Origin: CAINVV01 sp964506325
GTDB lineage: Bacteria > Bacteroidota > Bacteroidia > Bacteroidales > Prolixibacteraceae
Length of the DNA stretch: 14,579 bases
Reading direction: 5' to 3'
Assembly: GCA_964506325.1 (NCBI GenBank)
Contig: CAZDLO010000093.1
Span: 1 to 14,579, forward strand
Positions 1 through 7,917 of this stretch are shown piece after piece. A program made the translations under genes and the position numbers. Below the pieces are notes generated by a model. It ran no database searches. It had not been told where the DNA came from and saw only the letters and a list, made by a program, of their open reading frames with translations. Position 1 is the first letter of the stretch; each line of letters starts with the position of its first letter.

Positions 1-1
1 G

Positions 2-91
2 TATTTTAACGATGAATATATCATGGATATGTATAATCAGGCAGAAGAACAGATCCTTCAAAAAATCAAAAATTACGACGAAAGCCATTGA
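2..91 (+). CDS. 3' end of an unidentified gene (partial)
   Basis: An open frame runs from the window edge to a TGA at 89-91 and gives 29 residues, rich in Glu, Gln, Asn and Tyr, ending in NYDESH. The visible tail looks like a charged, probably helical C-terminus. No family can be named from so short a piece. The frame is open to the left edge, so the gene begins outside the window. The following 127 bases hold no recognisable gene and no convincing terminator hairpin. It is unrelated in strand and position to the polysaccharide locus further right. That this is real coding sequence rather than chance is likely but not certain. Confidence 0.45.
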   Translation, partial: YFNDEYIMDMYNQAEEQILQKIKNYDESH

Positions 92-218
92 TGGATATTT
101 GTCATGTCCTGCCCCAAAAAGAGTCCTTACGATCGTTCAAAATTTTCTTAAGACTTAAACAATAATTGAAATAACTGGCTGTCGTTACCGTAATTTTGGG
201 ACTATTATACTATTATCG

Positions 219-588
219 TTAGCCATAGACCCCTGTGCTAATTGATGGAAAGGCAATGGCCTTAATCTTATTCTCTATGGCTGTTTTTAGACAGTTACGA
301 TAGCAACTTACCGGCAATTCACTCTCCTTGTTGCTGCCACCATACCAAACAAGTCCGACAGTATGAATGACGTATTTGGATGGAAGCTCATATCCTTTTC
401 GTGATTTTAGCCTGTCCTGTTTCACAGCCATGGAGGGTTAAACATTCTTGTAGTAATTCTTTTCCAGCCGCTGAATGAATTGCTCCGTCAACTCCTCCAC
501 CTCCCAATAATGATTAGTTAGCAGCATTTACAATAGCATCCACGCTGATTTTGGTGATATCACCTTTTACTATTTCTTGATATTGGAA
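219..588 (-). pseudogene. Macro-domain (O-acetyl-ADP-ribose deacetylase-like) pseudogene
   Basis: Reading the minus strand from 588 gives a clear macro domain in pieces: an EIVKGDITKI strand, VDAIVNAAN, LLGGGGVDGAIHSAAG, LLQEC, TGQAKIT, then GYELPSKYVIHTVG, SCYRN and AFPSISTGVYG. These match the ADP-ribose-binding loops of the macro-domain family, whose members remove ADP-ribose or acetyl-ADP-ribose groups. The gene is broken in several ways. A TAA (514-516) replaces the residue after VNAAN, usually Ser. One extra A in the run at 394-402 shifts the frame between TGQAKIT and GYELP. A TAA at 219-221 follows VYG, which removes the C-terminal third. No ATG precedes the first strand before an upstream in-frame TGA. 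The 70-residue open frame at 219-431 is only the part after the frameshift, with a start that is out of frame with the true protein. A sequencing error could explain one lesion, but not all of them. Confidence 0.85.
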
Positions 589-854
589 TGAAAGACAAAA
601 AAACAGAATTCAAAAGTTACAAATTGATGGTACTAACGTATATAAACCAATTAATGAATCCCAAAGGACAATAATTGGGTATTCAATCCTCTCAACTTGA
701 ATAATGGGCAATTGAAATTCTGGATAATGAGAAAAAAGAAGTGGAAACAACGAGATAATGGGGGCACTAATTCAAAAAATCCCAAGGAAATCGAACCGGA
801 AAAAGTTTCAGAAGGAAACATTCCTGAAAGTATTTCAGCAACAAATAAAGGAAT

Positions 855-860
855 AGGAGA
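855..860 (+). promoter_or_regulatory. Possible ribosome binding site AGGAGA
   Basis: AGGAGA lies 10 bases before the ATG at 871. Shine-Dalgarno sites are rare in this kind of genome, so this one helps choose the start at 871 over the ATG at 727 and the TTG at 697, neither of which has such a site. It could be a chance match in purine-rich DNA. Confidence 0.35.
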
Positions 861-870
861 AACAGAAAAT

Positions 871-1629
871 ATGGAAGTACATCATCACCCTCAACTACAC
901 CACAAACCAAAGCCATGGAAGGAATATCTTCTTGAGTTTTTAATGATTTTCCTTGCGGTGACCCTTGGCTTTTTTGCTGAAAACTTCAGGGAGCATTTCG
1001 TTGAAGCAGGAAGGGCTAAAGAATATGCCCAATCGCTCTATGATGATCTCAAAATAGATACAGCTGTAATCCAACGTACTTATGATGAAAAGGAGTGGAT
1101 ATATGCAAAGTTTGACAGTGCAGGCAAAATGCTGGAGTCAAAAGATAGCAAATACAACGAATTTATATACTATGTTGAAAGGTATATAACAATTAACGAC
1201 GTGTTCACTTCACAGGATATTACCTATCAGCAATTACGCAGTTCCGGCAATTTCCGCTACATAAAAAATGTTGCTTTGTACAAAAGTATTGCCGATTATT
1301 ATAATCTCTATAACCGTTATCAATCTCTTGATGGGAGTATTGGCTATACTGACAACAAGGACATATCAGAACTTGAGTCAAAAATCTTTAACCCAAAAGA
1401 TCTGACTGGACTTGACAATGATCAAGCTTATAATTTTTATACATTGGTAAAAAGACCCGTGGGGAAACTTGAACCAATATCCACAGACCAACAAAGCTTA
1501 CAATTGCTCTATATAAAATTTGCCAATGCAAGCAATAGAGCCAATGGATCCAAGCAGTTTTTGGGGTGGCTTAAAATCAAAGCAACAGGAATAATGAATG
1601 AGCTTAAGAAAGAATATCGGCTCGATTGA
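871..1629 (+). CDS. One-pass membrane protein of unknown function, His-rich N-terminus
   Basis: From the ATG at 871 the protein has 252 residues. It begins MEVHHHPQLHHKPKPWKEY, followed by one hydrophobic segment at about residues 21-36 (LLEFLMIFLAVTLGFF) and then AENFREH. The remaining ~210 residues are soluble, mostly helical in appearance, rich in Tyr, Asp and Lys, with RAKEYAQSLYDDLKID near the start. Proteins with this layout are common in Bacteroidota and are annotated as hypothetical; I know of no function. The frame is open further upstream (ATG at 727, TTG at 697), which would add 48 or 58 mostly hydrophilic residues. I prefer 871 because the His-rich stretch is the usual N-terminus of this type as I recall it, and a purine-rich site precedes it. 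The gene converges on the PUL, with 37 bases between the two stop codons and no clear terminator in between. Confidence 0.7.
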   Translation: MEVHHHPQLHHKPKPWKEYLLEFLMIFLAVTLGFFAENFREHFVEAGRAKEYAQSLYDDLKIDTAVIQRTYDEKEWIYAKFDSAGKMLESKDSKYNEFIYYVERYITINDVFTSQDITYQQLRSSGNFRYIKNVALYKSIADYYNLYNRYQSLDGSIGYTDNKDISELESKIFNPKDLTGLDNDQAYNFYTLVKRPVGKLEPISTDQQSLQLLYIKFANASNRANGSKQFLGWLKIKATGIMNELKKEYRLD

Positions 1630-1666
1630 AATATCATATTAGGTGCATGTCATGTTCTTTCTCCCA

Positions 1667-2938
1667 TCAATCCATCTTCTCAATGCTGATGTCAATGATA
1701 TAAATCTGCCGTTTTGATGTCTTGGGATCAATAGCGTCCACACAGATCATATTGTTGTCATTGCTGATTCTCGGGTGTAAATCACAACGTGTATTACCAC
1801 CGCTTCCGGCGCCCAAAAAGCGGGGGTCGACCATTTCAAATGAATTTACAAGGAAACTCTGTTGTGTTTGAACATGGATTAACTGAACGCGGTTCTGCAA
1901 CTTCTTCATGTCCCTTGGTCCGTCGGTAAGCACCCATTCACCTGTTTTATCAAAAGAACAATGTCCGTCGTGTCCCATTCCCTGAAGTGGTATAAAAGGC
2001 TTTCCCGAGCAGTTTACAATAACATGACTTCTGGATTTTCCATTGAAATTATAGGATATAACCATTTCATCATCATTTCTCCATCCAAAATGAGAGACGT
2101 TTGATCCATAGGGAAGAATCTCCTTCATATCAGACCCATTCACATTAACTGTAAACAATCCTGTTTCAAGGTTTTTACCATCAGCCTGCCATGTTCTGGG
2201 CAGGAACAAAATCTTATTATCCCCACGGCTAAACTCAGCATGCTCGTTCCACATATGCTTATCCTGGATATCCGGCCGGGTTTTTTTGATGACCTCTGCC
2301 ATTTGGGCAAAGGAGACGATCAGTTTTCTCTCATTTGTCTGAAGGTTAACAACAAACAGTCCATCGTCGGCCGGATGAGCCAGGGTAGGATTCGGATCAG
2401 TTGTCCCACTGTAGCTGACTACTTTCCTCAACCTGCTTATTCGTCCATAATTGAGTGAAATGGCATATTTCCCGTCATGCGAAATTCCGCTGACCGGAAA
2501 TGGCAGCACTTTTCTTGACTTAGCCTTAATATTGAATAAAACAGATACCAGTTTCCCGTCGACGACATCGTTAAAATAAAACTCCTCATTGGGTTTGACC
2601 GGATTCCAGAACATCATGCAACCTTGCTGCATATTCCATGCGCTCGTTTGCGTCAGTGGTGAAAATTTATGCGTTCGAAGATTCACCAATCCGATGGTTG
2701 CCTTTTCCCCTTCGCCGGGCAGATGATCGTTAAAGTCTGTTTCAAGGGATAAAATATGGGTCTTATCTTTGTTCCATACGTTTATCCCGTAATAACCAAA
2801 AAAATGATTCTTTTCACCGGAAGTAACCATTCTGACTGCTTTAACCTTCACTGCCGGAGAAATTGCGGCAACGTGGGTTATTGAGTACGGTGAAAGGAAA
2901 AGGAACAGAGAGAGAATAATTTTATAGAGATTTTCCAT
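1667..2938 (-). CDS. Secreted beta-propeller protein, oligogalacturonate-lyase-like (PL22-like)
   Basis: 423 residues with an N-terminal signal peptide (about residues 1-25, hydrophobic core IILSLFLFLSPYSI) and no lipobox, so it is probably periplasmic. The rest looks like a TolB/WD40-type propeller. Conserved-looking blocks are NHFFGYY (44-50), QQGCMMFWNP (104-113), WNEHAEFSRGDNKILFL (230-246), SHFGW (282-286), GHDGHCSFDKTGEWVLTD (322-339) and RCDLHPR (384-390). The His residues in the last three blocks are candidates for the metal-binding and catalytic site known in PL22 oligogalacturonate lyases. Those enzymes split short, often unsaturated, galacturonate oligomers by beta-elimination. This fits its position next to a polygalacturonase-family gene, which it overlaps by 17 bases at its start. 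It is the last gene of the operon. Related propellers of unproven function also occur in Bacteroidota, so the fold is well supported but the lyase activity is an inference. Confidence 0.6.
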   Translation of the reverse strand: MENLYKIILSLFLFLSPYSITHVAAISPAVKVKAVRMVTSGEKNHFFGYYGINVWNKDKTHILSLETDFNDHLPGEGEKATIGLVNLRTHKFSPLTQTSAWNMQQGCMMFWNPVKPNEEFYFNDVVDGKLVSVLFNIKAKSRKVLPFPVSGISHDGKYAISLNYGRISRLRKVVSYSGTTDPNPTLAHPADDGLFVVNLQTNERKLIVSFAQMAEVIKKTRPDIQDKHMWNEHAEFSRGDNKILFLPRTWQADGKNLETGLFTVNVNGSDMKEILPYGSNVSHFGWRNDDEMVISYNFNGKSRSHVIVNCSGKPFIPLQGMGHDGHCSFDKTGEWVLTDGPRDMKKLQNRVQLIHVQTQQSFLVNSFEMVDPRFLGAGSGGNTRCDLHPRISNDNNMICVDAIDPKTSKRQIYIIDISIEKMD

Positions 2939-4490
2939 TCAGCAAAATATTTTTTGAGCGGACAGCCACAAGAGGCGGTCCAATTTTTGAAGTTATCAAA
3001 ACATTTATCATTTTTACACCATCTGATTCAAATATTTCACCCCCTTTTGTGCCGGAAATAAAGATATCTTTCATGAAAATATCCCTGATATTCATTTCGG
3101 GCAGACCATTAAATAAAAAAGCCTTTCCCGCTCCTTTACAGTATATGTTACGAATGTCAATCTGACGAAACAGAGGGGTCGTTTCGTCTGCTTTTGGATG
3201 GTTTGCCGGTATTTTACCAATTTCGGAATCAGTCTCAAGGGGAGATTTCCCTCCATAGAAAAGGTCAAACAATAAAGCCTCCCCCGGGATATTGATCATA
3301 TTAATGTCAGAGATCCAAATTTTCTCTACGATACCTCCTCTTCCCCGTGTGCTTTTGAAACGAAGTCCAACATCCGTACCAATGAAGGTACATTCAGATA
3401 CATGAATATTGCTGGCCCCTCCGCTCATTTCACTTCCAATAGTAAAACCTCCATGTCCATGATAAACGGTACATTTTTTTACCAAAAGATTTTCAGTGGG
3501 GACTCCCCGTTTTCGGCCTTCTTCATTTTTACCTGATTTAACGCAAATTGCATCGTCGCCCACATCAAAGCTACTGTTATATAACACCATATTTTTACAG
3601 CTTTCAATATCTATACCATCACCATTCTGAGCATACCAGGGATTGCGAACGATAATATTGTTCACAGAGATATCCTCACACAGCAAAAGGTGGATGTTCC
3701 ATGCCGGCGAATTTTGAAAAGTAACTCCATCCAGCCAAACATTCCTGCAACCTGTAAAAGAGATCATTACAGGCCGGAGGAAGTCCTTTATCGCCAGATT
3801 CTCCTGCGGTGTTTTAGCGGATGTAAATCCTTGATCAATCTCCATCCTGCTACCCAAAAGAGCACTTTCTGACGGATACCACGTCGTCTTTTTTTCGTCC
3901 AGTACCCCTCCTGAAGCTATTAGCTCCTTCCACTGCCCTTCTGTCAGCTTACCCTTTTTAAGAAAGCGCCAGGCATGACCCGAACCATCAATGATTCCCT
4001 CTCCTGTGATAGCGATGTTTTGCAAATTCTTTCCATATATTGGAGAGATGCAATGCATCATGGTGACACCTGAATAGGATGTTTCAATTAATGGATACAA
4101 ATCAAAATTCTCGCTGAAAAGGATGAATGCACCTTTTTCCAGGTGAAGATTTATATTGCTTTGGAAAAGAATCGGACCCGTAAGCCATATGCCTGAAGGT
4201 ACTACCAACTTACCTCCTCCTTTGGCTGTAAGATCGTTCATCGCCCTTATAAAAGCTTCCGTATTCAGTGTCACCCCATCTGCAACTGCCCCATAATCCC
4301 TGATATTTAATTCATTATGAGCAAATATAGGAAGTTTTACCTGCCCCATAGTGAACGGAATATCCTTATAGACCTCTACCGGGATGCCCTTCTGCGAGTA
4401 AACAAAATTTGCAGATGTGACACAAACTGCCAGTATAAGCAGGAGTCTGGACAAGTATCCGGTTGAAAAATTGTTGGTAGCTTTTCTCAT
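2922..4490 (-). CDS. GH28 family glycosidase (polygalacturonase-like), secreted
   Basis: 522 residues with a signal peptide (core LLLILAVCVTSANFV, cleavage probably after YSQ near residue 33). A pectate-lyase-like N-terminal turn (IRDYGAVADGVTLNT, 63-77) leads into a right-handed beta-helix. All GH28 active-site motifs are visible: NGDGID (289-294, Asp291), GDD (311-313), GHG (345-347) and RFK (377-379). The 21-residue step from Asp291 to Asp312 matches that of fungal polygalacturonases. The family hydrolyses alpha-1,4-galacturonosyl or related bonds in homogalacturonan, xylogalacturonan or rhamnogalacturonan. The insert at about 172-236 (WRFLKKGKLTEGQWKELI and following) is of a type I associate with Bacteroidota GH28 proteins and may favour an exo mode, but this is not proven. 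It lies 46 bases after the SGNH gene and overlaps the next gene. Family is certain; exact substrate is open. Confidence 0.93.
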   Translation of the reverse strand: MRKATNNFSTGYLSRLLLILAVCVTSANFVYSQKGIPVEVYKDIPFTMGQVKLPIFAHNELNIRDYGAVADGVTLNTEAFIRAMNDLTAKGGGKLVVPSGIWLTGPILFQSNINLHLEKGAFILFSENFDLYPLIETSYSGVTMMHCISPIYGKNLQNIAITGEGIIDGSGHAWRFLKKGKLTEGQWKELIASGGVLDEKKTTWYPSESALLGSRMEIDQGFTSAKTPQENLAIKDFLRPVMISFTGCRNVWLDGVTFQNSPAWNIHLLLCEDISVNNIIVRNPWYAQNGDGIDIESCKNMVLYNSSFDVGDDAICVKSGKNEEGRKRGVPTENLLVKKCTVYHGHGGFTIGSEMSGGASNIHVSECTFIGTDVGLRFKSTRGRGGIVEKIWISDINMINIPGEALLFDLFYGGKSPLETDSEIGKIPANHPKADETTPLFRQIDIRNIYCKGAGKAFLFNGLPEMNIRDIFMKDIFISGTKGGEIFESDGVKMINVLITSKIGPPLVAVRSKNILLNGKSL

Positions 4491-4528
4491 ATAAATATCA
4501 TTCTGGAAAATAAAAATACATGATGAGT

Positions 4529-4536
4529 CAAATATA
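4529..4536 (-). promoter_or_regulatory. Possible internal Bacteroidota -7 box before the GH28 gene
   Basis: The minus strand reads TATATTTG here, a full match to the Bacteroidota -7 consensus TAnnTTTG, directly after the stop of the SGNH gene and 38 bases before the GH28 start. No TTG-type -33 element is visible at 19-21 bases upstream, so the support is partial. If real it would give the last two genes their own expression. The 46-base gap is the widest in the downstream half of the operon. Confidence 0.22.
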
Positions 4537-5793
4537 TCACGAGGGTTTTAATCTGTAAGGAAGCGGCCGGGGTTCAATCATCCCAACAACTTTATCCCGC
4601 AGGCTGTGTGCACAGAAAAAGTTGCCTGGCGGACTATAATGCCCAATAAAATACCTCGCTAAGTACTCCTTTATATTTAATTTAAATGCCTTGTAATCTT
4701 CGCGATGTGACTGTGCCAGATCAATATAAGGCAATTTGTTATTATTTAGAAAATCAATGAACGGCTGATCCCACCTGGAGCCTTCAGCAATATATTGTCC
4801 TATGTAAGATGAGGGATAGGACAACACATACAATACTTCCTTTTGGTTCAATTTGGCATACTCTTCAATCTTTTCAACGATTTTCTGGGTCGAAAATAAT
4901 CCAGCCTGCCTGTGAATTTTATCTGCGACCTCTGAAAGAGTGTCGTTGGACTCAATCCGGGTTTCTATTCCATGTGTTTTGGATAGTTGCATCAGACTCT
5001 CATAATTCTTTGATGGATTGGTTTGTTTTGACTGTTGATGTGCAATCATTATTTTCAGAACAAAATCATCTTTAAAGAGTTTGTATGTCTCGTCTATATC
5101 ACAAAGTTTATAAAAGGACTCCCGGGTTGGACAAGGATTTTTACATTCAGTGATTATTTGCTTTTCTAAATCAATTTTTAAGAATGGCAACGTCGACTCG
5201 ATATGCTGAGGATGTTTATTTGCCCTAATATTCCTCCATGAATCGAGATTTCTCAAATGATCATCCCCATAAATATTAAAAATTAGATATTTTGCCGGGG
5301 TCCTTTTTTCTTCTTTTAGCATTCTCAAATAGGCCTGGTATACAGACCACCCGCCTATTCCAAAATTTCTTACCGGTTCCTGCAAATGACCTGCCAGCAA
5401 CTCCTGCCAGGTTTCATGATCACTAACCTGATGACATTGCGTGAAGCTGTTCCCATATGAGTTAATTCTGCACGGTTTATCGCGATAATTGTTCATAATC
5501 CGCGGTCCATCTTCCCCTTCATAGGTATAGACAGACCAGGTGTTATTCAACCCATCCTGAAATGTATCGCTGTTCAGTAACCATCCTAATTCACTGTTAT
5601 ATTTCGAAAATGGGAATGCACTTCCAGCAAACCAGGCATCAATTTCGTCCCTGGTATATAGTATTTTCTTAAGATAAGCTCTGACATGATCCGGTTCGAC
5701 CTGGGATGTAATGAATCCAAAGCCTTCTTTGTTTAACAAACCCAATCCCATCGCGGCCAAAGATGAACCGGCAACAAAATTTCTTCTTTTCAT
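4537..5793 (-). CDS. Tat-signal SGNH-like hydrolase (putative carbohydrate esterase)
   Basis: 418 residues. The N-terminus MKRRNFVAGSSLAAMGLG has the RR-x-F pattern of a twin-arginine signal, so the protein is probably folded in the cytoplasm and exported to the periplasm. The core resembles SGNH/GDSL hydrolases: SYGNSFTQC (112-120) with candidate nucleophile Ser116, NFGIGGWSVYQ (143-153) as the Gly block, IYGDDHL (174-180) at the place of the GxND block, and GHYSPPGNFF (384-393) as the His block with His385. Such enzymes in polysaccharide loci often remove acetyl or methyl esters. Two usual positions look different here: Asn of block III appears as Asp, and the Asp two residues before the His is Ile383. 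Activity is therefore uncertain, and an atypical or non-esterase role is possible. It lies 22 bases after paralogue A, well inside the operon. Confidence 0.68.
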   Translation of the reverse strand: MKRRNFVAGSSLAAMGLGLLNKEGFGFITSQVEPDHVRAYLKKILYTRDEIDAWFAGSAFPFSKYNSELGWLLNSDTFQDGLNNTWSVYTYEGEDGPRIMNNYRDKPCRINSYGNSFTQCHQVSDHETWQELLAGHLQEPVRNFGIGGWSVYQAYLRMLKEEKRTPAKYLIFNIYGDDHLRNLDSWRNIRANKHPQHIESTLPFLKIDLEKQIITECKNPCPTRESFYKLCDIDETYKLFKDDFVLKIMIAHQQSKQTNPSKNYESLMQLSKTHGIETRIESNDTLSEVADKIHRQAGLFSTQKIVEKIEEYAKLNQKEVLYVLSYPSSYIGQYIAEGSRWDQPFIDFLNNNKLPYIDLAQSHREDYKAFKLNIKEYLARYFIGHYSPPGNFFCAHSLRDKVVGMIEPRPLPYRLKPS

Positions 5794-5815
5794 GTTAATA
5801 TTTTATGGTACTGCA

Positions 5816-7894
5816 CTATTTACTCCATCCGGGCTCTGAAACACTAAGCTGATAGTTCGAATAGTTGTACAACTGGTTACGAACCGGATTATACAGTTTC
5901 CCCTTCATTGGACTATCATCCTGCGTATAAACCCAAAGATCGGTTTCATTCCAGACGACTACTTCATCCCTGACATCTCCTGTGATATCGAGGACTGCAT
6001 TGCACAAATCAGGATGTCCGTCGTCAGGAAAACTTACAACCTTTCGTCCCCCTCCATCAAACATTCCTCCTTGCACCATGTTCGCGGACATCACGAAAAA
6101 CTCCTCGCTCTTTCCGGTCCAATTTATTGGCAGACACATACTTCCATAATTAATGGGTTCCATATCCTTATAGATATTGTGGTTTGAATCTAAGAAGTGG
6201 AAAATTCCCTGGTTGCTCCAAAAATTGACTGTTACAGTTTCCAGTCCCGGCAAATCATCACGAAAATTAGCAATGGCGGGATTTTGCACATGACCCACAT
6301 AGTAATGTTTAATAATGTCCCCTTGTGTATTTCCAACGATCATTCCCTCATCACTGGCGGCAGAAAACACTTCAATTCCCTTGTCTGGAACGGCCCTGAA
6401 ATTGACTGCTGCGACGCCATCGTTGTGATCTTTTACTTTGGCATCCCATGAATATACGGGCTTTGGATTATCTCTGAACATCGAATATCCCATGAAGAGT
6501 TCTTCCTTTCCGTCTCCGTCAATATCCCTTGCATATGGATAGTGTCCTGTCGTACATTTGCCTGTCCATCTGAAGTTTAAGTTTTCATCATATACCCAGA
6601 ACTGCTCATACCGATCCTTAAGAATGATATCCCGTGCTTTACCTGTCCCTCTTAAATCGCAAAAGAACAAACAGTCACCCAGGACCCTGTCCCATACTTT
6701 AATAATATTTTTAGGATTGCCCCGCTCTGATTGCACCTGCCTTTTCTCCGGTGTGTCTATGCTCTTTTTGATTTTACCGGTGGCACCTTCGGCGACTATC
6801 ATTTTACATCCCATGGTATATATCACCTCATTTTTCCCGTCACCGTCGATGTCATATATTTGAAAGGCCACATCGTTAGCCAGATCGTGGGGTATTTTTT
6901 TTGGCGTTCCTGTCTGCCATAATATTTTTCCATCAAAAGTCATGGCTGTAAGGCAACTTAATTCACTGAAAGAGTTCCATGGATAGCTGTGATCTTCTAC
7001 CTGCCCCAATAATATATCTGTCTGGCCGTCACCATTAAGGTCTCCAAACCGGACATTCCGCCAGGTTCCAAATCCTTTAGTGCTCATTTTTTTCCATACC
7101 TTCAGTTTCGGGTTTTTGGCCTGGAGATCCTTCCACTCCTTATTTTGGGCGTTACTCTCACTGGCAATACGTTCGGCTTCAGCGTTACTGGCAGAGACTT
7201 TAACACTGTAAAACCGTGCCGGCTTATCTGATGTCAGACCGACTTTCCCCCTGGCAAATAGTTCGTCGGTAACAGAGAAGACTTTTTCCCCATCAATGGT
7301 GGCGGTAAATTTGTTACCAACCACTTCAACTGCCAACGAATATTTTTTATTGAGTTGCCATGTATAATCCTTCTCAGCCAATGCCACCCTGTTTTCAACG
7401 CGATAAGCGGTTCCATGATTAACCTTTAACAGGGCAATCTTCTGATTGTTCATTCCAAAGAAATAGTAACACCTGTCGTTGTGAACCCGGAACAGTATTC
7501 CTGTCCTGCCTTCCATGACGAGCGGGCTCATTACCACTTCCATTTTATAGTCCCCCCAGAAATCATTGCCGGCGTCAATAATCGGGTGGGTAAAATCAAC
7601 AGGGCTATGAAAGGTTTGCTCCATCACCCGCTCCCCATTCACATCCTTCACCTTCCAGGCATGGTCCGCTTCCCTGCTTTGAAAACAACTCACGGTCCAG
7701 TTTCCCTTTGGCATTAAAGATTTCAGAAAATGATATTCGGCGTGGGGGCCGATGCCCGGCGGCGTTAATAAGCCAGTATCCAGCTTAGAGAAATTATCAT
7801 AGAGCAGGACTTTATCGAAGGCATTTGCCGCTTTGCCAGTTAGCATCACAACGACAAATAACATTGCAAGTGAAAACAGTAATTTTTTCATCAT
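5816..7894 (-). CDS. Secreted two-domain FG-GAP repeat protein A, candidate polysaccharide-acting enzyme
   Basis: 692 residues. Signal peptide at 1-25 (LLFSLAMLFVVVMLTGKAANA) without a lipobox, so probably periplasmic. Residues ~30-235 look like a lectin or LamG/DUF1080-type beta-sandwich (WTVSCFQSREADHAW, GRTGILFRVHNDRCYYFFG, GKVGLTSDKPARFYSVKV). Residues ~265-692 look like an FG-GAP beta-propeller with three calcium-type loops: DLNGDGQTD (285-293), DIDGDGKNE (348-356) and DIDGDGKEE (457-465). Other striking blocks are DCLFFCDLRGTG (407-418), TGHYPYARDIDGDG, SMFRDNPKPVYSW, DHNDGV (489-494) and FPDDGHPDLCNAV. The loop followed by a DH-x-DG block is faintly reminiscent of PL11 rhamnogalacturonan lyases, but I cannot assign it to any CAZy family. 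It is the tandem paralogue of the gene just upstream (23 bases apart). Role in pectin breakdown is inferred from context only. Confidence 0.72.
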   Translation of the reverse strand: MMKKLLFSLAMLFVVVMLTGKAANAFDKVLLYDNFSKLDTGLLTPPGIGPHAEYHFLKSLMPKGNWTVSCFQSREADHAWKVKDVNGERVMEQTFHSPVDFTHPIIDAGNDFWGDYKMEVVMSPLVMEGRTGILFRVHNDRCYYFFGMNNQKIALLKVNHGTAYRVENRVALAEKDYTWQLNKKYSLAVEVVGNKFTATIDGEKVFSVTDELFARGKVGLTSDKPARFYSVKVSASNAEAERIASESNAQNKEWKDLQAKNPKLKVWKKMSTKGFGTWRNVRFGDLNGDGQTDILLGQVEDHSYPWNSFSELSCLTAMTFDGKILWQTGTPKKIPHDLANDVAFQIYDIDGDGKNEVIYTMGCKMIVAEGATGKIKKSIDTPEKRQVQSERGNPKNIIKVWDRVLGDCLFFCDLRGTGKARDIILKDRYEQFWVYDENLNFRWTGKCTTGHYPYARDIDGDGKEELFMGYSMFRDNPKPVYSWDAKVKDHNDGVAAVNFRAVPDKGIEVFSAASDEGMIVGNTQGDIIKHYYVGHVQNPAIANFRDDLPGLETVTVNFWSNQGIFHFLDSNHNIYKDMEPINYGSMCLPINWTGKSEEFFVMSANMVQGGMFDGGGRKVVSFPDDGHPDLCNAVLDITGDVRDEVVVWNETDLWVYTQDDSPMKGKLYNPVRNQLYNYSNYQLSVSEPGWSK

Positions 7895-7917
7895 TAATTA
7901 TTTAACAGCATTAATAA

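Noticed and set aside
113..200. CCCCAAAA and TTTTGGG as arms of a repeat or attachment site left of the macro-domain remnant
   Set aside because: Short, A/T-dominated arms about 75 bases apart; expected by chance, and no integrase or IS sequence is nearby.
1624..1672. Inverted repeat GATTGA / TCAATC spanning the two converging stop codons, possible shared terminator
   Set aside because: Only six base pairs with a 37-base loop and no U-run on either strand; not enough to call a terminator.
7895..7917. AT-rich spacer between genes B and A with repeated CATTAAT, possible hairpin
   Set aside because: Pairing is short and A/T only; it is better read as ordinary AT-rich intercistronic DNA.
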